From assembly GCA_024710405.1 (NCBI GenBank), contig JANJUV010000009.1, positions 1 to 41,618 of the forward strand: a DNA stretch of 41,618 bases. Direction: 5' to 3'. The stretch is from Bacteroidales bacterium. GTDB lineage: Bacteria; Bacteroidota; Bacteroidia; Bacteroidales; F082. Position 1 is the stretch's first letter; the number at the start of each line of letters is the position of its first letter. The notes beneath the pieces are model-generated. The model was not told the DNA's origin. It saw only the letters and a list, made by a program, of their open reading frames with translations, and searched no databases. The translations under genes were made by a program, and so were the position numbers. Shown here piece after piece: positions 22,757-33,949 of this stretch.

Positions 22757-22781
22757 TTATGGTAGTTTCTGGTTTCCGGAT

Positions 22782-23867
22782 TTATTTTTTGATGTTCATC
22801 CTGTCGAGTGCCCGTCTATATTTCCATGCATTTAATTCATGTTCGAGGTTGGTGCGTGCAAATGCATGGTAGCCCGACAGATCGTCTTTGGCGCAGAAAA
22901 AGTAATAGGAATGTTTTTCGTAGTTAAGCACGGCATCTATTGAAGCGATGGAAGGGATACAGATAGGGCCGGGCGGTAATCCGGGATATTTATAGGTGTT
23001 GTAAGGCGATTCGATGGTTTTATGAATATCCAGAACCCTTCGGATGCTGAAATCTCCGGCAGCAAACACAAGTGTGGGATCGGCCTGCAGCCTCCATCCT
23101 GACTTTAACCTGTTGACATAAACCCCTGCCATTCTGGCTTTCTCGTCGTCCTTGTTGGTCTCTTTGTCGATAATGGATGCAAGAATGGAAATATCCAACT
23201 CACTCATGCTAAGCTTAGCCGCTTTTGCTTTTCGGTCCTCATTCCAGAATTTCCGGTACTCTTGCAACATGCGCGAAACAAAGCCTTCGGCATTGGTTGT
23301 CCAGTAAAACTCATAGGTGTTGGGTATAAACAGGGCAGGAATGCTCTTGCGGTTAAATCCCATCATGGAGATGTAGATACTGTCATTTAGCAGTGTGGCT
23401 ATGGAAGCTGAGTCGGCCTCGATTTGATCGGCCACTCTGCCTGAGAGCTGATAAACATCTCTAATGTTGTTAAAAGTCAAATGAACAGGTGTTTGGTCTC
23501 CTGACCTCAGCAAATTGATCAGTTGGTCGTTGCTCAGACCATGTTTTATGGTAAAGCGGCCGGGTTTTATCAGTTCAGGGTACTTTTTCTCTCCCGCAAG
23601 CCACTCGAAATTATTCCGGTGGATGATCAACCCTTTCTCGTATAGGATACGCTTTACATCCTCATAGTCTGAACCTGTTGGGATATAGACAACAACATCC
23701 TGTTCATCAGGAGTCCATACATTAGGCTTGAAAACAACCTGATAAAGCAAATAACCAATGATTAAAGAAATGATGATAAGCAACAATAAGACGCCAAAAA
23801 TGATCCTGCGGAGACCTCCGCTGCTTTTCCGGGTTTTAATGCCATATTTTGAATGATACATTGCCAT
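22782..23867 (-). CDS. mltG: Endolytic transglycosylase MltG
   Basis: 361 residues. Short cytoplasmic N-terminus, one membrane segment (~22-44, IIFGVLLLLIIISLIIGYLL), then a periplasmic YceG/MltG domain. A LysM-like part (~57-130) is followed by the catalytic region ILASIIDKETNK (Glu236) and the conserved QADPTLVFA and YNTYKYPGLPPGPI stretches. MltG cleaves nascent glycan strands and so limits their length. The gene sits 12 bases after the GNAT gene and 25 before manB in a minus-strand operon. Confidence 0.95.
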   Translation of the reverse strand: MAMYHSKYGIKTRKSSGGLRRIIFGVLLLLIIISLIIGYLLYQVVFKPNVWTPDEQDVVVYIPTGSDYEDVKRILYEKGLIIHRNNFEWLAGEKKYPELIKPGRFTIKHGLSNDQLINLLRSGDQTPVHLTFNNIRDVYQLSGRVADQIEADSASIATLLNDSIYISMMGFNRKSIPALFIPNTYEFYWTTNAEGFVSRMLQEYRKFWNEDRKAKAAKLSMSELDISILASIIDKETNKDDEKARMAGVYVNRLKSGWRLQADPTLVFAAGDFSIRRVLDIHKTIESPYNTYKYPGLPPGPICIPSIASIDAVLNYEKHSYYFFCAKDDLSGYHAFARTNLEHELNAWKYRRALDRMNIKK

Positions 23868-23879
23868 GGTTGGGAATTT

Positions 23880-24401
23880 TCATTGTCTGATCAACTGAAA
23901 ATGAAGTTGGTCAATCCAAGAGTCTTTCGTTCTGATCCAATCTTTCTTTGTTCCTGAGTGAACGAATTTTCTTGACAGAAACAAGCGGATACTCTCTTCA
24001 TTGTCAGCATTAATATAACAATACAATTGCCTGAGCAACAACTTTTCAAAAGCATATTGCTCAAGCAGTTCAAGTGCCTTTTTAGCAAAACCTTTGCGCC
24101 TGTGCCGGGCCTCAATCATTATACCAACACCTGCACGGGCGTGTATCGGGTCGAAATCATACAGATCGACAGTGCCAATGGGTTCTGCTAATTCTTCAGT
24201 ACTGAGCTCGATCATGAACCTGATTTGCCTGTTGGTAAAGATGTCCTGATTATTCAGTATAAAATGTTCGATTTGAAAAACAGACAGTTGTGTAAGGTTT
24301 TCGCTGTAATTCCATAATGCCAGATCGTTCTCCCAGGTGTACAGCAGGGCTACATCGGAGGGCTCCGGTGCCCTCAATCTGATACTGTATTGTTCGGCCA
24401 T
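23880..24401 (-). CDS. GNAT-family N-acetyltransferase
   Basis: 173 residues. The RimJ/RimL-like layout is visible: IRLRAPEPSDVALLYTWEND at the start, FMIELSTEELAEPIGTVDLYDF for the central beta strands, GVGIMIEARHRRKGFAKKAL with the acetyl-CoA pyrophosphate loop RRKGFAK (about 101-107), and LYCYINADNEESIRLF near 140. It may acetylate a protein N-terminus or a sugar/amino-acid substrate. The neighbour mltG suggests an envelope link, but nothing fixes it. First gene of the minus-strand unit. Confidence 0.9.
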   Translation of the reverse strand: MAEQYSIRLRAPEPSDVALLYTWENDLALWNYSENLTQLSVFQIEHFILNNQDIFTNRQIRFMIELSTEELAEPIGTVDLYDFDPIHARAGVGIMIEARHRRKGFAKKALELLEQYAFEKLLLRQLYCYINADNEESIRLFLSRKFVHSGTKKDWIRTKDSWIDQLHFQLIRQ

Positions 24402-24563
24402 AACAGAATATATGGTTTTGATAGAGCGACTAAATTAGTGCTTTTTTCCGAAAGACGGGTTAGAATCTGTGCGCTGAAACAGGTGGGATAAAAAAAATAT
24501 AGCGCATAGATACATCGTAATGAAGGACATGAGAACATAACTGTTTTCTTAGGGCTCGCTCAA

Positions 24564-25364
24564 TTAAAGCACGCCTTCAAAAACAAAAGTTGCCGGCCCT
24601 TCGAGCCGGATTTCGGTGAAGCTGTTCGTTCCCACATTAAACTGCACCTTAAGCCGTCCACCGGGCATCGAAATCTCAAAACTGTTGCCGCCATACCAGA
24701 GCGAAGCAGCAATAGCGGCAGCTGTTACACCAGTACCGCACGAAAGGGTCTCTGCTTCCACTCCGCGCTCATATGTCCTGAGCTCTATAAGCCCATCTTT
24801 AATCTGGAAGAAATTCGCGTTGATTCCATTTTCGGCTATTGCTTTATTATACCTGATTTTCCTGCCTTCCACAACAACATCCAGTTCATGAAGGTTATCA
24901 ACCCGCTGCACTAAGTGTGGCGAACCGGTGTTAATCAGCAGGGCATCACCGGTATGCTGCCATGATTGCACATCCGATAGTTGCAAGCTTACCATTGTTG
25001 ATTGCCCGCTTTGGCTCAATATCACCGCTTCGTGAAGGCCATCAAATGCCTCAAAATGCATGGCTTTTTGTGCAATACCCTGATTGAAGGCAAATGCGGC
25101 AGCACAACGACCGCCATTGCCGCACATGCTTCCTTCTAATCCGTCTGCATTAAAGTAAAGCATCCTGAAATCTGTCTTTTCAGACGGCAGTATGAGGATC
25201 ATACCGTCGGCGCCAATGCCAAAATGTCTGTCGCAAATTGCTGATATCCATGACTTGTTCATCCAAACCGGGAAATAATCCTGACGGATGATGATGAAAT
25301 CATTACCGTTGCCATGATATTTGTAAAACGTAGTTTTTTTCCTGTCAGGGTTATTGGTTGTCAT
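24564..25364 (-). CDS. dapF: Diaminopimelate epimerase
   Basis: 266 residues. Converts LL- to meso-diaminopimelate for lysine and peptidoglycan synthesis. The two catalytic cysteines lie in MCGNGGRCA (Cys81) and LSCGTGVTAAA (Cys209), and the N-terminal YHGNGNDF is conserved. Family-typical length. Transcribed alone from its own promoter, divergent from the HtrA protease gene. Confidence 0.97.
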   Translation of the reverse strand: MTTNNPDRKKTTFYKYHGNGNDFIIIRQDYFPVWMNKSWISAICDRHFGIGADGMILILPSEKTDFRMLYFNADGLEGSMCGNGGRCAAAFAFNQGIAQKAMHFEAFDGLHEAVILSQSGQSTMVSLQLSDVQSWQHTGDALLINTGSPHLVQRVDNLHELDVVVEGRKIRYNKAIAENGINANFFQIKDGLIELRTYERGVEAETLSCGTGVTAAAIAASLWYGGNSFEISMPGGRLKVQFNVGTNSFTEIRLEGPATFVFEGVL

Positions 25365-25439
25365 TTGTTAATTCTTCTTAATGTGCTCTTGTATGGTGCG
25401 ATTTTTGATTAAAATCATCCGAAACAGTCCGCTTTTTTG

Positions 25440-25447
25440 CAAAGCTA
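25440..25447 (-). promoter_or_regulatory. -7 element of dapF
   Basis: CAAAGCTA on the plus strand reads TAgcTTTG on the minus strand, a full TAnnTTTG match about 75 bases before the dapF ATG (25364). The remaining divergent spacer up to 25540 shows no clear plus-strand promoter for the protease gene, only a partial TAcgTTTA near 25496. Confidence 0.5.
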
Positions 25448-25540
25448 TGAACTTAACATCATTTAACACGAAAATGCAAACAAAAACGGGCGTTATTACG
25501 TTTAAATAATTGTGAAATCTAAAGAATAAAACAGAAAGCC

Positions 25541-27022
25541 ATGAAAGAGCGTATGAAAAACATTTTATTCGGATTAATAGGAGGTGGACTGGTGATGCTG
25601 GTTTTTATAGCCACACAGTCAAGAGAGAACAACACAAAGGTCTCAGCCGAAAATGCCTCTGAGATCAGAACTACTGTACAACCGGAGTCGCTGGCACTTC
25701 ATCGTACTGCTTTTGCTTCCGTGCCACAGGATGTGGATTTTGTAGATGCAGCCGACAGAACAGTGAATGCTGTGGTACATATCAGAACCGAGATGACCAG
25801 AAGGAGTTCTTCTTATGACGACTTTTTTGGTTCCTTACGAGAATATCTTTACGGCATGCCCCATCAGAACAGATCTAATGTATTGGTCGGTTTTGGTTCG
25901 GGTGTAGTCATTTCCGACGATGGCTATATTGTGACCAACAACCACGTTGTTGAAGGGGCAGAGAAAATTGAAGTAACGTTTAATGACCGCAGACAGCTTA
26001 CTGCCACAATCATAGGGAATGACCCATCAACTGATCTTGCTCTTATTAAGGTAGATGCAAAGGACCTGCCGTTTTTGATCTACGGTGATTCAGATAAAAC
26101 TAAAGTAGGAGAGTGGGTACTTGCCGTTGGCAATCCCTTCAATCTTACAAGTACGGTTACAGCTGGAATTATCAGCGCCAAAGCCAGAAACATCAACATT
26201 CTGGGTTCACGTTCGTCTATCGAATCATTCATCCAGACTGATGCCGTTATCAACAGGGGCAACAGCGGTGGAGCTTTAGTAAATACTATTGGTGAACTAA
26301 TCGGAATTAATGCAGCAATTGCTTCACATACAGGTGTTTACGAGGGATATTCATTTGCTATTCCTTCAAATATTGTAAGGAAGGTAGTTGACGACCTGAT
26401 TCGCTATGGCGAACCACAGCGAGCCTTCCTTGGCGTGGAAATCAGAGAAATGACGCCTGAATTGGCCGGAGAAGTGGGCCAGGACGACAATAAAGGAGTC
26501 TATATAGCCAATGTTACCGATAATGGCGGAGCTTCTGCAGCCGGAATTAAACCGGGTGATGTAATAAGAAGTGTGAACGGAACAGAAGTCAATAGTCTTT
26601 CGCAACTGCTTGAAATTGTCGGACAATACCGCCCGGGCGATAGGGTAGATGTTAAAGTGTTCAGAAACAAAAAGATGACTACTTTTAATGTAACCCTTAA
26701 AAATCAATCCGGAACCACTGATCTCGTTAAGCGTGAAGAAAGATTTGTCAACGAACGACTGGGAGTAACACTTGAGCGTGTTTCCTCAACCGATAAACAG
26801 AATTTGGGAATTCAACACGGACTTAGAATCTCGGAAATCAACGATGGTGTACTGAAAAGAGGCGGAATAAGCAAGGGATTTATCATTCAATCAGTCAACG
26901 GCCGGCGTATTGACAGTAAAGAAGACCTTGAATCGGCATTAGGTAATTCGGGCAGTCAATCAACACGTATTCAAGGGATTTATCCCAATGGAATGAAAAT
27001 TAGTTTCGAGTTTGTTGGATAA
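25541..27022 (+). CDS. degP: Periplasmic serine protease of the HtrA/DegP (Do) family
   Basis: 493 residues. N-terminal membrane anchor or signal (~7-25, ILFGLIGGGLVMLVFIAT). The trypsin-like domain has the triad His135 (VTNNHVVEG), Asp165 (DPSTDLALIK) and Ser242 (NRGNSGGALV). Two PDZ domains follow: ~297-390 with FLGVEIREM and GIKPGDVIRSVNG, and ~400-490 with GVTLERVSS and GISKGFIIQSVNGRRI. This is the standard DegP/DegQ/DegS-type envelope quality-control protease. The single N-terminal hydrophobic segment without an obvious cleavage site leaves open whether it is anchored. It precedes rpoD by 128 bases. Confidence 0.95.
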   Translation: MKERMKNILFGLIGGGLVMLVFIATQSRENNTKVSAENASEIRTTVQPESLALHRTAFASVPQDVDFVDAADRTVNAVVHIRTEMTRRSSSYDDFFGSLREYLYGMPHQNRSNVLVGFGSGVVISDDGYIVTNNHVVEGAEKIEVTFNDRRQLTATIIGNDPSTDLALIKVDAKDLPFLIYGDSDKTKVGEWVLAVGNPFNLTSTVTAGIISAKARNINILGSRSSIESFIQTDAVINRGNSGGALVNTIGELIGINAAIASHTGVYEGYSFAIPSNIVRKVVDDLIRYGEPQRAFLGVEIREMTPELAGEVGQDDNKGVYIANVTDNGGASAAGIKPGDVIRSVNGTEVNSLSQLLEIVGQYRPGDRVDVKVFRNKKMTTFNVTLKNQSGTTDLVKREERFVNERLGVTLERVSSTDKQNLGIQHGLRISEINDGVLKRGGISKGFIIQSVNGRRIDSKEDLESALGNSGSQSTRIQGIYPNGMKISFEFVG

Positions 27023-27150
27023 TTTAGAATAATTTTAAATAAAAATCGTTTGATGATTGTTTAAGTAGCAGACACAAGCACAACAAAATATAAGAAAGAT
27101 AAGGGTTTTCGATTTAGTCGTCAATTCCAGCTTTCAAAAAAAAATACGCC

Positions 27151-28017
27151 ATGCGACAACTAAAAATATCCAAATCGATAACCAACCGCGAAACCGCTTC
27201 TCTCGACAAATATCTTCAGGATATCGGTAAGGAGGGAATGATCACAGCGGATGAAGAGGTTGAACTGGCCCGTAAAATCAAGGCCGGTGACCAAAAGGCG
27301 CTTGAACGATTGGTGAATGCCAATCTGAGGTTCGTGGTCTCAGTGGCCAAGCAATATCAGAATCAGGGGCTTAGCCTTCCTGACCTCATTAACGAGGGCA
27401 ATCTGGGTTTGATTAAAGCAGCACGCAGATTTGATGAAACCCGTGGATTTAAGTTTATTTCTTATGCAGTCTGGTGGATCAGACAATCTATCTTACAGGC
27501 ACTGGCCGAACAATCGAGGATTATCAGGCTGCCCCTGAATCAGGTGGGATCGCTGAACAAGATTAAGAAGGCAGCTTCACGTCTGGAGCAGGAATTCCAG
27601 CGTTTGCCCTCTTCGGACGAGCTTGCTGAGAACCTCGATGTTCCGGAACACAAAATTGATGCAGCCCTTAAGATAAGTACCCGTTACATTTCGATGGATG
27701 CCCCATTGAAGGCTGATGATGACATTATGTTTCTGGACAGTTACGTGCCCGATGATATTGAAGAAGCCGATGAAGCCCTGATGCGCGAATCGCTCGGAAA
27801 AGAAATTCAGCGATCGCTGTCGAGTCTTTCGGACAAGGAAAGAGAAATTATCAATATGTATTATGGCATTGGTATGAGCCACAGCCTTACCCTTGAAGAA
27901 ATTGCTGCAAAGTTTGACCTGACGCGCGAAAGGGTCAGACAGATCAAGGAGAAAGCCATCCGCAGGCTGAAACACACAGCCCGCAGCAGACTGCTTAAGG
28001 CTTATCTCGGTCAGTAG
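27151..28017 (+). CDS. rpoD: Primary sigma factor RpoD/SigA, short Bacteroidota form
   Basis: 288 residues, much shorter than the ~600-residue proteobacterial RpoD because region 1.1 and the long non-conserved insert are missing, as is normal in Bacteroidota. Region 1.2 begins [14 protein letters not shown]. Region 2 is [21 protein letters not shown] then [16 protein letters not shown]. Region 3 is [11 protein letters not shown]. Region 4 ends [19 protein letters not shown] with the -35-binding helix. This sigma recognises the TTTG/TAnnTTTG promoters seen throughout this window. A strong terminator follows at 28076. Confidence 0.97.
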   Translation: MRQLKISKSITNRETASLDKYLQDIGKEGMITADEEVELARKIKAGDQKALERLVNANLRFVVSVAKQYQNQGLSLPDLINEGNLGLIKAARRFDETRGFKFISYAVWWIRQSILQALAEQSRIIRLPLNQVGSLNKIKKAASRLEQEFQRLPSSDELAENLDVPEHKIDAALKISTRYISMDAPLKADDDIMFLDSYVPDDIEEADEALMRESLGKEIQRSLSSLSDKEREIINMYYGIGMSHSLTLEEIAAKFDLTRERVRQIKEKAIRRLKHTARSRLLKAYLGQ

Positions 28018-28075
28018 CGATTAACTATCATACATTCAATAAGTTTCATTTCTTTATTTGGTTTTGGTTAACAAT

Positions 28076-28108
28076 AACAGGGAGATTCTCTCCCTGTTTT
28101 ATTTTTTT
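28076..28108 (+). terminator. Rho-independent terminator of rpoD
   Basis: A 10-bp perfect stem AACAGGGAGA (28076-28085) with TCTCCCTGTT (28089-28098), 3-base loop, followed by a T-rich run (tttatttttttcc). Located 59 bases after the rpoD stop. Confidence 0.92.
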
Positions 28109-28134
28109 CCGAAAACGATTGCGGTGTTTTTTTA

Positions 28135-28142
28135 TATATTTG
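28135..28142 (+). promoter_or_regulatory. -7 element of gap
   Basis: TAtaTTTG, a full match to TAnnTTTG, about 98 bases before the ATG at 28240, which gives a long leader. It follows the rpoD terminator closely. Confidence 0.5.
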
Positions 28143-28239
28143 CATAAACTGAAACTAACGCCGTTTTTCACTTGATAATGTATTGTGAATAAGTAAATTA
28201 CAATCACTTTGTTAAACACCATTATAATCAAAACCACTT

Positions 28240-29685
28240 ATGGAACAATTTAATTCCTCACTAAAATCATGGATTGACAATGAAAAAGCAGCAACTGAAC
28301 TTATCGGGGTCATCGGTTGTCTTTGGTATGACAAATCCATTGAACTTATTCTGCTCAGGTCAGTTCTGGTAAATCGCGGCGCTGGTAAAATCCTCAACAA
28401 GCACATCAGGGCTGAAACCATCTTGAAAAAACCTGTCAGGGTGCAGGATTCGTTGATGATTGCCAAAGCAATACTGGCTCAGGAGATTGCTCCTGCACGT
28501 ATTGATATTGGCCGCCTGAATTCGGAGTGGACCGATGAGAAACATCTGTATGCTGATGTACATGCTTTCGTTGCCGATAAGCTGAAGGCTTTTGTGAAAG
28601 CCCCGCCACGCAGCAACAAAACTCAGGATGTAGTTCTGTATGGTTTTGGTCGCATTGGCAGACTGCTGGCCCGCGAACTGGCTCTTTTTGCCGGAGATGG
28701 ATCACACTTGAGGCTAAGGGCTATAGTAACTCGTACCAACTCAGCCGACGACATCAGAAAAAGAATCTCTCTGTTCAGAAAAGACTCCGTGCACGGAACC
28801 TTTAATGGTGTCGCCAACGAAGACCTCGAAAACAAGGCAATGGTTGTTAACGGACAAATTATTAAGTTTTTAGCGGCCAATAATCCAGAAGACATTGATT
28901 ACGAGTCCGAAGGCATACATGACGCATTGGTTATTGACAATACCGGTGTTTTCCGCGACAGGGAAAACCTTTCGCGGCACCTCAAGGCAAAAGGCGTTTC
29001 AAAGGTGTTGCTTACAGCTCCAGGTAAGGGTGACATTCCCAATATTGTTTACGGTGTGAACCAAAACAGCGTTGATATCGACGCCGAGCAGGTTTTCTCG
29101 GCTGCCTCATGTACTACTAATGCCATAGTGCCTGGTCTTGAAGTGCTTGAGAAACAAATTGGTGTTGTGAAAGGTCACATAGAAACCATACATGCTTATA
29201 CCAACGACCAGAACCTGCTCGATAACTACCACAAAAAAACACGTCGCGGAAGATCAGCTCCATTGAACATGGTTATTACGGAAACAGGCGCCGGATCGGC
29301 TGCAGCAAAAGCCATTCCTTCCTTGAAAGGCAAACTGACTTCCAATGCCGTTCGTGTTCCTGTCCCCAACGTGAGCCTGGCTATCCTAACCGTAGAACTC
29401 AGTCGTGCAACAAGCCTTGAAGAAATAAATGAACTGTTCCTTGATGCCTCGTTAAGAGGCACACTGATTGAGCAAATCAGATTCAGTAATTCAACAGAGT
29501 TTGTTTCGTCTGACGGAATCGGCGACTCATGCGCATGCATTTATGACAGCCCTGCCACACAGGTTTCTGCCGATGGAAAAACTGTGATCGTTTATCTATG
29601 GTACGATAATGAATTTGGTTATACCAGTCAGGTGATCAGGCTTGCACGACATTTAGGAAAAGTGAAGAGCTACAGATACTACTAG
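28240..29685 (+). CDS. gap: Glyceraldehyde-3-phosphate dehydrogenase with N-terminal extension
   Basis: 481 residues, about 130 more than a classic GAPDH. The Rossmann loop is YGFGRIGR (134-141), the catalytic motif SAASCTTNAIVP holds Cys291, and YDNEFGYTSQVIRLA is the C-terminal signature. The first ~125 residues form an extra helical domain (DNEKAATELIGVIGCLWYDK, LLRSVLVNRGAGKILNKHIR) without an obvious catalytic motif. A GAPDH of this length is usual in Bacteroidota, but the role of the extension is not known to me; regulation or oligomer control are candidates. It oxidises glyceraldehyde-3-P with NAD(P)+ in glycolysis. Its own promoter and terminator bracket it. Confidence 0.95.
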   Translation: MEQFNSSLKSWIDNEKAATELIGVIGCLWYDKSIELILLRSVLVNRGAGKILNKHIRAETILKKPVRVQDSLMIAKAILAQEIAPARIDIGRLNSEWTDEKHLYADVHAFVADKLKAFVKAPPRSNKTQDVVLYGFGRIGRLLARELALFAGDGSHLRLRAIVTRTNSADDIRKRISLFRKDSVHGTFNGVANEDLENKAMVVNGQIIKFLAANNPEDIDYESEGIHDALVIDNTGVFRDRENLSRHLKAKGVSKVLLTAPGKGDIPNIVYGVNQNSVDIDAEQVFSAASCTTNAIVPGLEVLEKQIGVVKGHIETIHAYTNDQNLLDNYHKKTRRGRSAPLNMVITETGAGSAAAKAIPSLKGKLTSNAVRVPVPNVSLAILTVELSRATSLEEINELFLDASLRGTLIEQIRFSNSTEFVSSDGIGDSCACIYDSPATQVSADGKTVIVYLWYDNEFGYTSQVIRLARHLGKVKSYRYY

Positions 29686-29834
29686 TCTGCAAGATCAGAA
29701 GCCTTTCCAAGCTTCAACAATTGTAATTTGCAGTGATTTTTATCCGGAATTGGACTCAGCATAATAAGCAGTCCTTTCGTGGTGAGTAAAATCATCGGGT
29801 AAATCGCATCTGAACGAATTACGCTGAACTATAT

Positions 29835-29875
29835 AAAAAAGAGGGAAATATTAAACGCAAAAACCCTCTTTTTTT
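29835..29875 (+). terminator. Rho-independent terminator between gap and pyrG
   Basis: An 11-bp stem AAAAAAGAGGG (29835-29845) with CCCTCTTTTTT (29864-29874), an 18-base loop and a terminal T run. It lies ~150 bases after gap and just before the pyrG promoter, and reads on both strands. Bases 29686-29834 show nothing recognisable. Confidence 0.8.
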
Positions 29876-29886
29876 CTTGGATTTAA

Positions 29887-31533
<1,647 letters not shown>

Positions 31534-31581
31534 ATTGATAACTAATCATGGATTATTAAGTCTGGTTAGCACGATTTGTTC

Positions 31582-31589
31582 TATTTTTG
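31582..31589 (+). promoter_or_regulatory. -7 element of yidC
   Basis: TAttTTTG, a full match, 33 bases before the ATG at 31623. The TTG at 31587 within it would start a 12-residue longer frame and is rejected. Confidence 0.6.
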
Positions 31590-31622
31590 CACTTCATTTT
31601 CTTGAACCCTCATTCTTTTTCC

Positions 31623-33554
31623 ATGAACAGAGACACTATTATAGGATTCATACTTATTGCAGCCATTCTCATCGGCTATTCCATCTGGATGACTCCGTCC
31701 AAAGAGGAAATGACCGAAAGGCAAAGAAAAATTGATTCGGTAAATATGGTCAGGCAGCAACAGATGGTGCTTGATTCTATCAGAATTGCAGCCGAAGCTT
31801 CCCGCTTATTGAATGAAACAACAGAAGAAGAATTCCGGATTTCCGGCGATACATCATCTGCAATTGAATTTGAGGAACTAAGAGATAAATTCGGTGTATT
31901 CGGTTCTTCTGCTGTTGGCAACGACAGTCTTATAAAGGTTGAAAATGGGTTAATTACACTTAGCTTCAGTACAAAAGGTGGTTTTGTAACTGACGCTGTA
32001 CTTGCAAATTATCGCTCTTACGACACTTCTCCGCTACAGCTTTTCGATCCGGAAACAGCCTCATTTGACTTGTCATTTTTTGCGCAGAACCGCATCATAA
32101 ACACACGCAACTTCTATTTCAAACCTTTTCTTGATGGTAAGCCGCTCAAATCTGCCATAAGGCCTGTTGCTGAAAACGACAGTGTTGTCTTCTCGATGAG
32201 GCTGCATGCCGATCTGCCCGATGGTAGCCCTGATGAATCCCGATATATTGAGTATGAGTACACCATCAGGGGGGGTGAGTATATGCTCGGATTCAATCTG
32301 AACCTTGTTGGACTCGATAAAATAGTAGCGCTCAACACGAATTTTTTGAGTATTGACTTCGGAATTGACCAACTCCAGCACGAAAAGAGTATCGATCAGT
32401 TCAACGGATCTACTATCTATTTTAAACATCTGATGGATGATGTGGATTATTTGTCTGAAACAAAAGACGACGAAGAGTCTGTAAAAACCAGACTGAAATG
32501 GATTTCTTTTAAAGAGCGTTTTTTTACTGTTTCATTGATTGCCGGGAATTATTTCGAGAATGCCGTGCTCACAACCACAACCAAGACTGACACCCGTCAT
32601 CCAAAATACCTAAAATCACTGCATTCAAGCATAGACCTTCCTTTTAACCTTGATGCCAGTCAAACCATTCCAATGTCGCTCTATTTTGGTCCCAACAGTT
32701 TTAAAGAGTTGAAGGCGTATGATCTGGAGCTTGAGCGGCAAATTCCGCTGGGGTGGGGATTTTTTCTGCTGGCATGGATCAATATTTACATCGTAATCCC
32801 TGTGTTTAATTTTCTGGGAAGCTATGGATGGAACTACGGAATTGTAATTCTGGTGCTGACAATTCTTCTAAAGATTATCCTGTTTCCGATTGCGTTTAAA
32901 ACATATCATTCATCAGCCAAGATGCGGGTGTTGAAACCTGAGATTGACGAGATTTCGGCCAAATTTCCCAAACCGGAAGATGCCATGAAGAAACAGCAGG
33001 CAGTAATGCAGCTATACAAAAGGGCAGGAGCAAACCCTATGTCGGGCTGTATTCCCATGTTGCTTCAAATGCCTATACTGATCGCTATGTTCCGTTTCTT
33101 CCCGTCAAGTATCGAACTCAGGCAGCAACCTTTCCTCTGGGCCGACGACCTGAGCAGCTACGACAGCGTAATGAGCCTTCCGTTCAGCATTCCTTTTTAT
33201 GGTGATCATGTCAGCTTGTTTACACTACTGATGACTATATCCACCATTTTTTACACCTACCTGAACAACCAGATGATGGGTGCACAAGCTACGCAGTTGC
33301 CCGGAATGAAAACGATGATGTATATTATGCCCGTGATGTTCCTGGGATTGTTTAATAACTATGCTTCGGGCCTGAGTTACTATTACCTGCTGGCTAACGT
33401 GATTACTTTCGGACAGATTTTTATTTTCAGATACGCCATTAACGAGGACAAACTCAGGGCACAGATCGAAATCAACAAAAAGAAACCCGTAAAAAAATCC
33501 GGCTTCCAGAAAAGACTCGAGGAAGCGGCAAAAAAACGTGGTTACAAACCCTGA
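31623..33554 (+). CDS. yidC: Membrane protein insertase YidC
   Basis: 643 residues from the ATG at 31623 (MNRDTIIGFILIAAILIGYSIW). N-terminal membrane helix, a large periplasmic beta-supersandwich domain (~60-365), and then the conserved insertase core with about five helices: PLGWGFFLLAWINIYIVIPVF, YGWNYGIVILVLTILLKIIL, the cytoplasmic loop KTYHSSAKMRVLKPEIDEIS, GCIPMLLQMPILIAMFRFF, and the last helices near NNYASGLSYYYLLANVITFG. The C-terminal tail is basic. It inserts and folds inner-membrane proteins with or without SecYEG. Bacteroidota standard length. The truncated haemoglobin gene follows 11 bases later and is probably co-transcribed. Confidence 0.98.
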   Translation: MNRDTIIGFILIAAILIGYSIWMTPSKEEMTERQRKIDSVNMVRQQQMVLDSIRIAAEASRLLNETTEEEFRISGDTSSAIEFEELRDKFGVFGSSAVGNDSLIKVENGLITLSFSTKGGFVTDAVLANYRSYDTSPLQLFDPETASFDLSFFAQNRIINTRNFYFKPFLDGKPLKSAIRPVAENDSVVFSMRLHADLPDGSPDESRYIEYEYTIRGGEYMLGFNLNLVGLDKIVALNTNFLSIDFGIDQLQHEKSIDQFNGSTIYFKHLMDDVDYLSETKDDEESVKTRLKWISFKERFFTVSLIAGNYFENAVLTTTTKTDTRHPKYLKSLHSSIDLPFNLDASQTIPMSLYFGPNSFKELKAYDLELERQIPLGWGFFLLAWINIYIVIPVFNFLGSYGWNYGIVILVLTILLKIILFPIAFKTYHSSAKMRVLKPEIDEISAKFPKPEDAMKKQQAVMQLYKRAGANPMSGCIPMLLQMPILIAMFRFFPSSIELRQQPFLWADDLSSYDSVMSLPFSIPFYGDHVSLFTLLMTISTIFYTYLNNQMMGAQATQLPGMKTMMYIMPVMFLGLFNNYASGLSYYYLLANVITFGQIFIFRYAINEDKLRAQIEINKKKPVKKSGFQKRLEEAAKKRGYKP

Positions 33555-33565
33555 CAAGCATTGAG

Positions 33566-33931
33566 ATGCAGTTGACATATTTTGAACGGATCGGCAATGA
33601 GAATATCCGTCGCCTCATTGAATTGTTTTATGTAGAAATCAGAAAAGATGAGGTGTTATTGCCTATGTATCCGGGCGATCTTGAGGCTGCCGAAAGAAGG
33701 CTGTATCTATTTATGGTTCAATATCTCGGTGGGCCTGGAACGTACAGTGAGCGCAGGGGGCACCCCAGATTGCGCATGAGGCATATGGTCTTTCCGATCA
33801 ATGAAGAAGCTCGACAACGTTGGCTCGGATGTATGAAAGTTGCTTTGCAACAAATCACTTTGGATGATGAGTCGCGGGATTTTCTTTGGACCTATTTCGT
33901 GCAAACATCAGACTTTTTGAAAAACCGTTAG
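33566..33931 (+). CDS. Truncated haemoglobin (group II-like)
   Basis: 121 residues. Pattern of trHb2/GlbO: B-helix FYVEIRKDEVLLPMYP with Tyr22, then DLEAAERRLYLFMVQYLGGP with an E-helix, RGHPRLRMRH with proximal His73, and EARQRWLGCM with the group II Trp86. Such globins bind O2 or NO and protect against nitric oxide or deliver oxygen. The gene is 11 bases after yidC, so it is in the same transcript and not in an nrf cluster. In an organism with NrfHA, which handles nitrite and NO, a protective role is plausible but unproved. It converges with the PagL-like gene 18 bases further on. Confidence 0.9.
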   Translation: MQLTYFERIGNENIRRLIELFYVEIRKDEVLLPMYPGDLEAAERRLYLFMVQYLGGPGTYSERRGHPRLRMRHMVFPINEEARQRWLGCMKVALQQITLDDESRDFLWTYFVQTSDFLKNR

Positions 33932-33949
33932 GACCAGCTATTTTTTTAA

